A stretch of DNA of 64,000 nucleotides, taken from Bombilactobacillus bombi. GTDB taxonomy: Bacteria; Bacillota; Bacilli; Lactobacillales; Lactobacillaceae. The notes beneath the pieces were generated by a model. It saw only the letters and a list, made by a program, of their open reading frames with translations. It was not told where the DNA came from and did no database searches. The translations under genes were made by a program, and so were the position numbers. This document shows positions 11,308-19,962 of the stretch, one piece after another; position 1 is the first letter of the stretch, and the number at the start of each line of letters is the position of its first letter. The DNA lies in NCBI RefSeq assembly GCF_003522965.1, contig NZ_CP031513.1, forward strand, positions 930,001-994,000, written 5' to 3'.

Positions 11308-11862
11308 ACCAAAAAAAGTTTAGTAATGGTTTTTACAATAGCATTAATCCAAAAATAAGATTTCAGCGAAACTTTTTTGAAACATTTAGGACAACTATTA
11401 ATAACTTATTTTATACGGTTCAACTATTTTTCGACTATGCATGCGTAATCATATTTATCATTTAACTTTTAAGACTTCAATATTGAATTTTTCTATTCTA
11501 AGTAATTATAACCATTATATTCAGCACTAAACTAAAAATTAAAAGCTATCGTAATTCAATTTTATAAAAAAATTAGCACTAGTAAATTGCTGGTCTGATT
11601 TTGTTGAAAAATATATAATTACCAATTTCATCAATTAATAATTAATGTAGACAAACTTATAAAGTAGACTAACTTATAGACTTTGTCATTAAGTTAGTAA
11701 GCTTTATAAGCAGTATTTACTAGCCAATAATATCAATAAAAACGTTTAACTAATCAAAGATACTTTAAATTATTAATATACTAAAAAGAGAGATTTCTTA
11801 GTAAGATATTTACACTAGATTCTTAACAAACACAATTAGAATAAAATTGCAATCAAGTGTAC
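11308..11862. other. AT-rich gap with a long hairpin, no gene seen
   Basis: No open frame of note on either strand. The only structure I find is the inverted repeat at 11656-11710. The promoter for genes beyond is not here, since the acyltransferase gene ends at 11863 and reads leftwards into this gap. No clear terminator with a T-run follows it. Confidence 0.5.
11656..11710. repeat. Imperfect 21-bp inverted repeat (hairpin)
   Basis: The arm at 11656-11676 and the arm at 11690-11710 match at 18 of 21 positions, with a 13-base loop between. The outer nine pairs (CTTATAAAG with CTTTATAAG) and the inner nine (GACTAACTTA side) are perfect, with a three-base mismatch in the middle. There is no T-run, so a standard terminator is unlikely. 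It could be a weak transcript end, a protein site or an old element end. Confidence 0.6.
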
Positions 11863-12960
11863 TCATATTAAAAAATTTTTCTTTACACTTTTTAACTTAT
11901 CAGAAATATTATTAATAACTTTTATTTCTATGTTATTTAGGAAATATTGTCTTATTAAATCAATAATAACCAATAAAATTAATATACAAGCAGCCCATAA
12001 AAAACAATACAAATATATGATTAATATGTTAGAATATTGAAATCTTTTTGCATTAATTATAGTTGGTATTATAAATATTGAAAATAAATAATGAGTATGA
12101 ACTACATATACAGATAAAACAGTATTGGAAATTTTATTAATAAAAGAATTATAAAAACTTTTTTTATTCAAAGTTATGATAAATAACTCCGTAGCCGCGA
12201 TTACTTCAAAGGGACTATTTCCACCAATAAAATATATTAATTTTTTAGAATCATAAAAAACTAAATGGTATTTAATAAGTAAACTCATCACTGCAATAGA
12301 GCAAATCATTAATAAAATCATCAAAATAAATATTGATAAATGTTTTGATAATTTATATTTTTTATTAATAAAGTTTGATTTATATAAACCAATATAGCTT
12401 CCTAACATATAAATATATAAACTAGTAATAAATGTATCACCTGATGTTCCGGTTGAAAGATTTTTAAAAAAAGTTGAACAAACAAATAAATAAATAAATC
12501 CAACAATTAAAATCCATAAAAATTCAGATTGAGATAAATTTTTTAAAAATTTATTAATAAACGGAGAAAGTAACATCAAAACTATATAAACTGTAATAAA
12601 CCAGTAAGTACCAAAAAATACTGGAAAAATGAATTGTATAATTTGTTCAACATTTAATATATTAGGTAAAAAGATAATACTAACTATTGTTAAAATCCAA
12701 GAGTAAAAAATAGTTGTCAGCCATATCTTAATAGTTGCAGTTATCCTAAAACTATTCTTACTAATCAAAAAATATCCTGTTATTAAAAAAAATATATTAA
12801 CTCCTAATTTTGCTCCTATCCACATTGTTTCTATTAAGACAACTCGCGGTATTGTCATATTAAAAAAATTCCACTTAGTTTCTATTGCTATATGACCTAA
12901 AATAATTAAAAAAATAGAAACAATACGTAATACTTCTATTTTTGAATCTCTATATTCCAT
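11863..12960 (-). CDS. Acyltransferase 3 family membrane protein
   Basis: Integral membrane O-acyltransferase of 365 residues with about ten hydrophobic segments, presumably acetylating or otherwise acylating the surface polysaccharide made by the neighbouring genes. The N-terminal block EYRDSKIEVLRIVSIFLIILGH contains the family Arg and the conserved His at the end of the first helix. The start has a GGAG site 10 bases upstream. It is the last gene of a leftward run that begins with the priming sugar transferase. Base composition is very AT-rich compared with the housekeeping genes. The acyl group and target sugar are not deducible. Confidence 0.8.
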   Translation of the reverse strand: MEYRDSKIEVLRIVSIFLIILGHIAIETKWNFFNMTIPRVVLIETMWIGAKLGVNIFFLITGYFLISKNSFRITATIKIWLTTIFYSWILTIVSIIFLPNILNVEQIIQFIFPVFFGTYWFITVYIVLMLLSPFINKFLKNLSQSEFLWILIVGFIYLFVCSTFFKNLSTGTSGDTFITSLYIYMLGSYIGLYKSNFINKKYKLSKHLSIFILMILLMICSIAVMSLLIKYHLVFYDSKKLIYFIGGNSPFEVIAATELFIITLNKKSFYNSFINKISNTVLSVYVVHTHYLFSIFIIPTIINAKRFQYSNILIIYLYCFLWAACILILLVIIDLIRQYFLNNIEIKVINNISDKLKSVKKNFLI

Positions 12961-13030
12961 CTATAAGAATCTCCTATATATTTAGAAAATTATATATCTA
13001 AACTAGAACATAATCTCAAAATTAACATAT

Positions 13031-15232
13031 CTACTCAATAACATCTAATTTAGATTTTCTAATATAAATCATTATTGCAAGCAAAGGCAGACACAAGAAT
13101 ACAGGATAAATATAACGTACAAGTACTACAGGAGCAGCCCATAATGTTGCCCACTGAATTGTCATAAAGAAGGAGATTGTTAATGCTTTCCAAGATGTTT
13201 GTGCAATTAAGATTAATAAAACAACTAATATTATCCATCCCCAAAATGCTGGATCAAAGAAACTTGCAATCACAGGATATTGGTAATAAGTTCCATCTTG
13301 TTCTAAGCCATAAATCAATTGATACAATGATGGAAATAATTTCCAATTATTAATAATAACGCCATCTTTTTTCATCGGACCATTTTTAGTTTCATTAATT
13401 ACCTCGTTATAAATATTACCAGATTTAGAAGGATACGTACTTTGCGGATAATACCAACCTAAATTTTGATTCAAAATAACTTGTAAAGTGGCTAGTGGAT
13501 AATGTGAAATAATTTGCTTCATCATTTTAGAACGTCTTTGATTATAATTCCCCTGATAAATATGATGATAGTGAACTCCTAATTGACCCCACACCGTATT
13601 AGCCTGATCAGCAAATTGTGGACTATAAAAATGTGAATATTGTTCAGGTGTTCCTTTAGGCAAAATTGTCCACAGCAATTGTTTGTCAGCCAAGCTAAAT
13701 TTATTTCCAACATTGACATAACCACCAAAAATAATCTGTGCTTTCAATCCGCCTACATTATCCATATTCCTGACGCCACCCCCTTGGTTAACATCAACTG
13801 CAGAACTAGGCAAGCTATGAACAACTGGTCCATTAAAAAGATAAAACAATGCCCCTGTAGCTACAATGATTGCTACAATTTGTTTCCAATATTTCCAACA
13901 ACCCCCTAACCAAAAAGGTAAAAACATAATTAACACTAATCGACTACTGTTTCTAAAAGTCAAAAATACAAATAAAGAGAGAATTAAAAGAACTAATTTA
14001 CCATATGAATGGAAAAATTTCGGACCATCTTGCCACATTTCCAGCAAAAAAATCATGATTAAAACCGCAGCTAATCCACACCAAGTATCTTTGGTGTTAG
14101 ATTGGGCTAAAGAAGTCCAATTAGTAATATGCAACGTCCACCAACTCCAAACAACTACTTGAAGTATCCAAGGAAGCTGCCAACGATTGAGCACCTTAAA
14201 ACCATATCCAAAAATAGCAGCTGCTAAAATAAACTGTACTACAATCATGATAAATAAACCTGTAGCTACTGAATGTAGAAAATTAACGCCAATTATTTGG
14301 ACAAAGAAATAGACAATCATCATACTGGCAATAGGTTGACCCATATTCCAATTATTTCTCGTCATCGAAAAATACTGATAAGGCGTATCATAACTCCAAA
14401 TTCCTGGAGCTAAAGCTATGATTGCCGGTATAAAAATAATAAAAGTGACTACTGCACTCCATAACCAAGGATGTTTTAACTGATTAAACCAATTTTGAAT
14501 TGGGGAATTTTGCTGATTAGAAGAGAATACATTTTGAGTATTAATTACATAATTTATTATCAAAGCAACAATCGCAGTCCAAAATAGTACAAATCCCATG
14601 AAAGTTAATATAGTAGCCACATTAAAAGCAGGAAACTGATAATTATCATAAAGTTGCTTGCCTAAAACCAAAGCTAAGGAAAACAATATTCCCGCAATAC
14701 TAGATAGTAGCCAATAACTACGCTTTCTAACATATTTTAAAGACACTAAATTGATTAATAAATTAATACTACCAACAACTAATACCCAACTCCATAAAGT
14801 CTCTCCAACGTCAAAATTAAAACAAATGGCAATAGTTTCAAAAAAAGACATTATCAAAGCAACAACGATTTTAAATAAATCATTTTTTTGATACTGAAAA
14901 ATAATAATCATATTGATTAATAATATTATTATTATAGATTTAACATCTGGAAAAGAAAATGTATTAATTTGTGATAAATTAACTAAAATTCCCATTAATT
15001 CTTCAATTACCGTAACTACAGCAGAAGTTGCTAACAATAACCACTGCTGTGATCTGATAGCCAATAACTTATGTATTAAATAATTAAATCCTACTAAACC
15101 TACAACAAAATAAACTACACTTATTGGTGAAATAGCATAGTTATTAAAAGTTAAATTTAGCCATGAAGTCATAACTATTGCTAAAATAACAGCAAATAAA
15201 ATATTTAATAGATTAATTAATCGTTTATTCAT
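13031..15232 (-). CDS. Large polytopic membrane protein, DUF6020-like
   Basis: A 733-residue protein with roughly 16 or more hydrophobic segments and one large hydrophilic loop near residues 470-640, before a final pair of segments. A conserved-looking block SYDTPYQYFSMTRNNWNMGQ follows about the seventh segment, where GT-C-type glycosyltransferases carry their acidic catalytic residue. I believe it belongs to the DUF6020 group found in lactobacillar polysaccharide clusters, but this is by overall look. The start has GGAAG seven bases upstream. A role in polymerising or decorating the polysaccharide on the outer face is inferred from context only. Confidence 0.65.
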   Translation of the reverse strand: MNKRLINLLNILFAVILAIVMTSWLNLTFNNYAISPISVVYFVVGLVGFNYLIHKLLAIRSQQWLLLATSAVVTVIEELMGILVNLSQINTFSFPDVKSIIIILLINMIIIFQYQKNDLFKIVVALIMSFFETIAICFNFDVGETLWSWVLVVGSINLLINLVSLKYVRKRSYWLLSSIAGILFSLALVLGKQLYDNYQFPAFNVATILTFMGFVLFWTAIVALIINYVINTQNVFSSNQQNSPIQNWFNQLKHPWLWSAVVTFIIFIPAIIALAPGIWSYDTPYQYFSMTRNNWNMGQPIASMMIVYFFVQIIGVNFLHSVATGLFIMIVVQFILAAAIFGYGFKVLNRWQLPWILQVVVWSWWTLHITNWTSLAQSNTKDTWCGLAAVLIMIFLLEMWQDGPKFFHSYGKLVLLILSLFVFLTFRNSSRLVLIMFLPFWLGGCWKYWKQIVAIIVATGALFYLFNGPVVHSLPSSAVDVNQGGGVRNMDNVGGLKAQIIFGGYVNVGNKFSLADKQLLWTILPKGTPEQYSHFYSPQFADQANTVWGQLGVHYHHIYQGNYNQRRSKMMKQIISHYPLATLQVILNQNLGWYYPQSTYPSKSGNIYNEVINETKNGPMKKDGVIINNWKLFPSLYQLIYGLEQDGTYYQYPVIASFFDPAFWGWIILVVLLILIAQTSWKALTISFFMTIQWATLWAAPVVLVRYIYPVFLCLPLLAIMIYIRKSKLDVIE

Positions 15233-15261
15233 TTTTTAACTTCCTAAATCTTTATATTCAT

Positions 15262-16206
15262 TTAAATCAAATGTAACTTATGACAAAACCATAGTAGCAT
15301 GCCCTTTCTTGAAACATGTGTTTTTAAAGACATCGACAACATTGACTTAAATGACATTCTATTTAAAAAACTAAATATAAAGCTATAATTTCTTTTATTT
15401 TTTATGCACCATATCCAAATAAAAGAAATGTTGTTAAAAAGCAATACATTATATGCCTTTTTTAATTTTTTATTAAAAATAATGTTTTTTCTGATATATT
15501 TTAAAGACCAGAGAAGATCATTACAAGTTTTTTCATTGAAACTATTTAATATGCTTCCTTCTCTATTCTCACGATAAAAATAATCCGTGCTATTAAGTAG
15601 CATTATTGTATGTGCATGACTAATTATAACCGGGATATTTGCCATATCTTCATAATAACGTCCTTCAGTTATAACTTGACTTTGTAGAAAGCTACTTTTA
15701 AAAGCTTTACCCCAAAAAGAAACATAATATAAATCATCATTATGCAAAAATACTGCATTTAAAAAATGTTTTGAATCATATTTTTTTATCCATAGGATAT
15801 GACTGTTTTTTAGTTCACGTGGTTCAATTAAAAACGACTCTTTTTTAATTGAAGTTATTTCAACATCTGGCGTTGTAAATCCTTTTAACAAATGTTCCAA
15901 ATATAAAGGAGAAACAAGATCATCACTATCAATAAAAGTGATAACATCAGCTCTTGCACGCTTAATCCCAACATTTCTAGCGGCCGCAAGACCTGAATTT
16001 TTTTGATGAATCACAACAATCCTTGAATCATTTTCAGCTAATTGATCAATAATCTTGCCAGAATTATCTGTAGATCCATCATCAATTAATATCAATTCAA
16101 AGTTATACACAGTTTGGTTTTTAACACTCTTAACAGTGTGATTTAAATACTTTTCTGTATTATATACTGGAATTACTATACTAATTTCAATGTTTTGCTT
16201 TGTCAT
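15262..16206 (-). CDS. GT2 family glycosyltransferase
   Basis: Inverting GT-A fold sugar transferase acting at the cytosolic membrane face. The N-terminal nucleotide-sugar region has IVIPVYNTEKYL, then LILIDDGSTDNSG, and the metal-binding DxD-type block FIDSDDLVSP near residues 92-101. The 314-residue length is typical for EpsJ/WbbL-like enzymes. It lies between two other polysaccharide genes in a leftward run. Donor and acceptor cannot be told. The C-terminal 80 residues are Lys/Phe/Ser-rich and lack a clear second domain. Confidence 0.88.
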   Translation of the reverse strand: MTKQNIEISIVIPVYNTEKYLNHTVKSVKNQTVYNFELILIDDGSTDNSGKIIDQLAENDSRIVVIHQKNSGLAAARNVGIKRARADVITFIDSDDLVSPLYLEHLLKGFTTPDVEITSIKKESFLIEPRELKNSHILWIKKYDSKHFLNAVFLHNDDLYYVSFWGKAFKSSFLQSQVITEGRYYEDMANIPVIISHAHTIMLLNSTDYFYRENREGSILNSFNEKTCNDLLWSLKYIRKNIIFNKKLKKAYNVLLFNNISFIWIWCIKNKRNYSFIFSFLNRMSFKSMLSMSLKTHVSRKGMLLWFCHKLHLI

Positions 16207-16211
16207 TATTA

Positions 16212-17150
16212 CTAAATATAAAATATTTCTCCTATTATTCTTAAAATTCCTTGCTTTATATATCCTTGCTTTACAAACAAAAATTTTCTTTTTAAAACAG
16301 ACGATTTAAATAGATTTATAAAGTTAAGTACTACTTTTTTTAAGTCTAAAGGTAAATTATAACTATTTATTAAATAGTTCGCTTGTTGAACACAATTTTT
16401 TAAAGATAACTTTACAGAATTTAAATTCTGCAACTTATATTGAATATATTCATAGCTATACTCTTTTTTTACCCCAACTGCATTATCATCATGCTGTCTA
16501 TACAAAATAGTTCCTTCATTAATAAAAACAATCTTGCCATAACAACAGGCAATTAGAGCAATAAACCAGTCATGCATAATAGCTTGGTCAAAGTTGGGCT
16601 TAATAATTTGCATTAAAGCTTTATTCCATGCCATCGTACAACCGACCACATTGTTTTGCACTAATAATCTTTGTAAGCGATGTTCATTACCATTTAACGA
16701 ACTCATTTTCATAAAAGAATTATTTATTAGTTTAAGATTTTGATCAACAACTTTTAAATCTGTATGCACTAACGTAGGCTGAGTACAATTCAATAATCGA
16801 GAAATACTTAATTCCACTTTATTTGCTCGCCAAAAGTCATCTTGATCACTAAACATAAAATACTCAAAATCATCTAAACAGTGCTCTTGGACATATCTTA
16901 CCAACAAACCAAAATTATCCTTAGCACTCCCAGCTTTAAAATGATCTTTAATAACTACTATTTTATCTGGGTAATTAAGTTCATATTCATTAATGATATT
17001 TTGAGTATTATCAGTAGAATTGTCATCCCGAATCAATAAAACAAAATTTTGATATGTTTGCTTTAAAATAGAATTAATCTGTTGTTTAAGATACTTTTCA
17101 CCGTTATATGTAGCCATCATAATAGCTACTTTTCTATTGTTATTTTCCAT
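16212..17150 (-). CDS. GT2 glycosyltransferase, rhamnosyltransferase-like
   Basis: Opening AIMMATYNGEKYLKQQINSI, the block IRDDNSTDNT and the metal site FSDQDDFW match the subgroup of family 2 enzymes often annotated as alpha-L-rhamnosyltransferases. That fits the dTDP-rhamnose operon some 10 kb away. The protein has 312 residues and about normal length. Its end is five bases from the next gene, and it starts two bases after the following glycosyltransferase in the run, so the three are co-transcribed. The rhamnose specificity is an inference from motif style and context. Confidence 0.85.
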   Translation of the reverse strand: MENNNRKVAIMMATYNGEKYLKQQINSILKQTYQNFVLLIRDDNSTDNTQNIINEYELNYPDKIVVIKDHFKAGSAKDNFGLLVRYVQEHCLDDFEYFMFSDQDDFWRANKVELSISRLLNCTQPTLVHTDLKVVDQNLKLINNSFMKMSSLNGNEHRLQRLLVQNNVVGCTMAWNKALMQIIKPNFDQAIMHDWFIALIACCYGKIVFINEGTILYRQHDDNAVGVKKEYSYEYIQYKLQNLNSVKLSLKNCVQQANYLINSYNLPLDLKKVVLNFINLFKSSVLKRKFLFVKQGYIKQGILRIIGEIFYI

Positions 17151-17152
17151 TG

Positions 17153-18007
17153 TTACCCTAACTTATATCCAATATATTTGATTCCACTGCGAATAACTAA
17201 ACTAGGAATTAAATACAATAAGCCTCTAGAAATTAAAAATTTCATTTCACCAATCACTAAGCTGATTCCTTGAGAATTTGCACTACCAAACTTTTGTTTA
17301 ATCCAAGGATATTGATGATGAAATTCTCCTATTTTTCGATAGCGTTGATATAGCTGGTGATAATTTAACTTCTGGTTATGTTCACAAATTGCCGTGGCAC
17401 AATAACCGATACTATATCCTTTTTGAACAGCTTTTGCTGCCATTAACATATCCTCAGAAAAGTTGACTGTAAGTGGAAAATTGCCTAATTCCAGCAAAAC
17501 ATCACGCCGATAAATTGAAAAAGCATCTGACGAAAAAACAGTTTTTAAACCATATTTGCGCCGATTTTTCCAATTCTTGATTACACTCTTACTAGGATAA
17601 TTATTTTGACGGTCTAAAGCATCTAACCAGCCCACAGTATTGACATCAGCAATTTGTCTACCATAAGCAATAGCCATTTGATGATGTGATTGGATAAAGT
17701 GCAAAATATTAGCGATTGCGTTCTTTTGTAAATAGACATCCTGTGTCAAAAAAATAATATAATCACAATCAGATATTTTTTCTACAGCATAATGCCTTAC
17801 TTTACCATGCGTAAAAGTTTGGACTGGTATTGTTTGATATTCAAATCCTGCTTGTTGGGCTAATTGAACAGTATCATCGCTAGATTCACTATCAATAATC
17901 AATTTACGTAACTCAAAGTCGCCACTCTGTTGATTAATCTGATCTAAAACTTTTTTAAATTCTTTGCCCGCATTCAGGGTAGGTATGAATAATCCTACTT
18001 TAATCAT
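17153..18007 (-). CDS. GT2 glycosyltransferase, possible rhamnosyltransferase
   Basis: Begins MIKVGLFIPTLNAGKEF, followed by LIIDSESSDDTV and the block FTHGKVRHYA with FLTQDV, a pattern seen in O-antigen/EPS rhamnosyltransferases of family 2. I chose the ATG at 18007 rather than the upstream pair because GGAG sits nine bases before it and the gene then starts directly after the stop of the sugar transferase, without overlap. At 284 residues it is of usual length. The C-terminus has a short hydrophobic stretch (LLYLIPSLVI) that could touch the membrane. Confidence 0.85.
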   Translation of the reverse strand: MIKVGLFIPTLNAGKEFKKVLDQINQQSGDFELRKLIIDSESSDDTVQLAQQAGFEYQTIPVQTFTHGKVRHYAVEKISDCDYIIFLTQDVYLQKNAIANILHFIQSHHQMAIAYGRQIADVNTVGWLDALDRQNNYPSKSVIKNWKNRRKYGLKTVFSSDAFSIYRRDVLLELGNFPLTVNFSEDMLMAAKAVQKGYSIGYCATAICEHNQKLNYHQLYQRYRKIGEFHHQYPWIKQKFGSANSQGISLVIGEMKFLISRGLLYLIPSLVIRSGIKYIGYKLG

Positions 18008-18008
18008 C

Positions 18009-18680
18009 TTAATACACTCCATCATGCTTTAAGACACTGCTAAAGCTTTTAACAATAATTTTTAAATCAAATAAAAGTGAGGCATGGTCCACATAATACA
18101 ATTCAACATTACAACGTTTTGGATAGCCAATTTTATTTCTGCCAAAAGCCTGCCAACAACCAGTAATTCCTGGTTTCACTGACAAAAATTTATTTAAGTG
18201 TTCCGGCGTGTCATAATTTTTCAATTCGGCTTCTACAATCGGACGCGGACCAACTAAACTCATTTCACCTTTTAAAACATTGATAAATTGAGGAATCTCA
18301 TCAAGCGATGTTAACCGAATGAAATGACCAAAGTGCGTTATTCTAGGATCAGCATCAACTGGTAATTTAAAATCATTCTGTAAATATTTTTGATACAAAC
18401 GTGGATTGGCTTTTAATTTAGTATCAGCACCATTTACCATTGAACGAAACTTATATATCAAAAATTTTTTTCCATTTTTACCTACACGTAATTGCTTATA
18501 TAACATCGGTCCTTTATTTTCCCCAAAAAGATATACCACCTTAAAAATTAAAAATAATGGACTACAAACCACTAAAGCTAAGGTCGATATCACTATATCA
18601 AAAAACCGCTTCAATAATCGATAAAGCACCTTGCCCTTTTTGGTATGTGTCTCAGCTAAATCCCCCATTGCTTTCCACAT
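18009..18680 (-). CDS. Undecaprenyl-phosphate sugar phosphotransferase
   Basis: Priming enzyme that moves a sugar-1-phosphate onto undecaprenyl phosphate to start repeat-unit synthesis. The 223-residue protein has a single N-terminal hydrophobic hairpin (residues about 25-50), then the family blocks KFRSMV, RLTSLDEIPQFINVLKGEMSLVG (here split by length), PGITGCWQ and LDEIPQ. This is the short, catalytic-domain-only form (WchA/RfbP C-terminal type). Two starts are possible, 18680 and 18668. It heads the leftward polysaccharide gene run and follows the DUF1149 gene by 22 bases. Confidence 0.9.
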   Translation of the reverse strand: MWKAMGDLAETHTKKGKVLYRLLKRFFDIVISTLALVVCSPLFLIFKVVYLFGENKGPMLYKQLRVGKNGKKFLIYKFRSMVNGADTKLKANPRLYQKYLQNDFKLPVDADPRITHFGHFIRLTSLDEIPQFINVLKGEMSLVGPRPIVEAELKNYDTPEHLNKFLSVKPGITGCWQAFGRNKIGYPKRCNVELYYVDHASLLFDLKIIVKSFSSVLKHDGVY

Positions 18681-18702
18681 CCATCAATCTTATTTAGCTT
18701 GA

Positions 18703-19110
18703 TTAATCATCTACATCTTCATTGTCACCAGTATTAGGCTGGAAATTCAATTCGTATCCATGATCTAAGGTCATCGCAGTTAGTTGATAAGTGATAATTT
18801 GAATTTGTTCTACTAGAGGACGTGAGAGTTCTTCCATTAATTCGGTACTCAAGGTGTAGTCTTCATCAGCAGCCACATCTTGCAACTGGACTACTTGTCC
18901 GATTAACCCGGAAATAGCAAAAGGCGCTTGCTCAGGATGAATCCCAAAAGGAGTCATAATTTGAATCATTTTTCCTTCGGTTGATTCTGCTTCTTCAGAA
19001 TCATTGTAATCTTGCACTTGAACCTGTAAATCAGTTTTAACTTCACTGTCTGGATCTACTAAATCATAATGATAAGACTGGACAACAATTGGTCCTTTAG
19101 CAACTTTCAT
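18703..19110 (-). CDS. DUF1149 family protein
   Basis: Small acidic cytosolic protein of 135 residues, of a Lactobacillales family with no established function. It opens MKVAKGPIVVQSYHYD and has a beta-rich, acidic body; SecB-like fold has been suggested for relatives, which I cannot verify here. The ATG at 19110 is preferred because AGGGG lies eight bases upstream and the family begins there. It follows trmL by 26 bases with no terminator, so it may share the trmL leader. Confidence 0.78.
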   Translation of the reverse strand: MKVAKGPIVVQSYHYDLVDPDSEVKTDLQVQVQDYNDSEEAESTEGKMIQIMTPFGIHPEQAPFAISGLIGQVVQLQDVAADEDYTLSTELMEELSRPLVEQIQIITYQLTAMTLDHGYELNFQPNTGDNEDVDD

Positions 19111-19136
19111 ATTTATTCCCCTCAATAATTAAAGTA

Positions 19137-19646
19137 TTAGTGTAACTTGTCGTGTTGATACCGATGCGTTAATTCCATCCCGACAAAATGCTGTTGTCGA
19201 ACCACTTCATAAATAACCAATGCACATGTATTTGATAAATTCAAAGCGCGAATATTATCTGTCATTGGTATCCGCAAACATTTTTCTTGATTTTCACGCA
19301 TGAATTTTTCAGGTAAACCGGTAGTTTCCTTGCCAAACAAGAAATAATGATCCTTGGTAGTATCCGAATAATCAACATCTGTATAAATTTTATCAGAAAA
19401 CTTAGTAATTAAATACAAATACTTTGGATCAGCAACAGCTGCCAAAAAATCATCCAAATCATCATGGATTTGTACATTTACTTTATCCCAGTAATCTAAG
19501 CCGGCACGTTTCATGTGCTTATCATCCAGACTAAATCCCAATGGACGAATTAAATGTAAAACTGTATCGGTACCAGCGCAAGTTCGTGCAATATTTCCCG
19601 TATTAGCTGGCATTAACGGTTCAAATAAGGCAATATGATTAGTCAT
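19137..19646 (-). CDS. trmL: tRNA (cytidine(34)-2'-O)-methyltransferase
   Basis: SPOUT-class methyltransferase that modifies the wobble base of leucine tRNAs using S-adenosylmethionine. The 169-residue protein starts MTNHIALFEPLMPANTGNIARTC, with motif 1 (Asn-x-Gly-Asn-x-x-Arg), motif 2 block LFGKETTGLP and motif 3 LRIPMTDNIRALNLSN, which together form the trefoil knot. The start at 19646 (second of two adjacent ATGs) places an AGAAG site seven bases upstream. Upstream lies a leader with a terminator-like hairpin. Confidence 0.93.
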   Translation of the reverse strand: MTNHIALFEPLMPANTGNIARTCAGTDTVLHLIRPLGFSLDDKHMKRAGLDYWDKVNVQIHDDLDDFLAAVADPKYLYLITKFSDKIYTDVDYSDTTKDHYFLFGKETTGLPEKFMRENQEKCLRIPMTDNIRALNLSNTCALVIYEVVRQQHFVGMELTHRYQHDKLH

Positions 19647-19704
19647 CATAACACTTCTTTCAATAAGAATAATTCTAACATAAGTTAAACTTGATAAACA
19701 GCCA

Positions 19705-19748
19705 CAAAAAAACGTATCTTCTCGGCCACAGCAGCAAGAAAATACGTT
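19705..19748 (-). terminator. Attenuator-like terminator in the trmL leader
   Basis: Minus-strand AACGTATTTTCT and AGAAGATACGTT form a 12-bp stem with one G-U pair and a 14-base loop, followed by seven T residues. This is an intrinsic terminator located before the trmL start and after its promoter, so it would stop transcripts unless prevented. Confidence 0.7.
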
Positions 19749-19762
19749 AGTGCACTCATCAT

Positions 19763-19802
19763 CAAATACTTTTATCAAACTGCTATCTGATAAAAGTATT
19801 TG
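19763..19802. repeat. Perfect 15-bp stem in the trmL leader
   Basis: CAAATACTTTTATCA (19763-19777) and its exact reverse complement (19788-19802) flank a 10-base loop. Part of the distal arm (TTGATAAA on the RNA) is also complementary to TTTATCAA just beyond the terminator, so an alternative pairing is possible. Confidence 0.7.
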
Positions 19803-19820
19803 AACCAAGTAGCTCTTTAC

Positions 19821-19849
19821 AATATATCTCAAATCCTATTTAAATGCAA
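19821..19849 (-). promoter_or_regulatory. Promoter for the trmL leader
   Basis: Minus-strand TTGCAT (19844-19849) and TATATT (19821-19826) are 17 bases apart, giving a start near 19815. The leader to the trmL ATG would be about 170 nt. Confidence 0.6.
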
Positions 19850-19863
19850 CCACAAATTAAGTC

Positions 19864-19892
19864 TTGACTTATTTGAAAAGTATATTTAAATA
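19864..19892 (+). promoter_or_regulatory. Promoter of guaC
   Basis: TTGACT (19864-19869) and TAAATA (19887-19892) are separated by 17 bases, close to the sigma-A consensus. Transcription would start near 19899, inside the PurR site. Confidence 0.7.
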
Positions 19893-19895
19893 GTA

Positions 19896-19940
19896 TGTGG
19901 CGAACATTTTTTGATAGTAATTTTTAAATAGTTCGTAAAT
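19896..19940 (+). promoter_or_regulatory. Paired PurBoxes (PurR operator) of guaC
   Basis: Two inverted 14-base boxes have central CGAA (19901-19904) and TTCG (19932-19935), with 17 bases between the boxes. This spacing and inversion match the Bacillus PurR control site, where paired boxes lie 16 or 17 bases apart. The site overlaps the predicted start of transcription, so repression is the simplest reading; the ligand would be phosphoribosyl pyrophosphate. Confidence 0.65.
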
Positions 19941-19962
19941 AAGTTTAAGGTGGTCGCTTTAA

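Noticed and set aside
19647-19832. N-terminal extension of TrmL
   Set aside because: The extra 62 residues translate the leader hairpins, are Cys-rich and unlike the family, and TrmL proteins begin at MTNHIALFEP.
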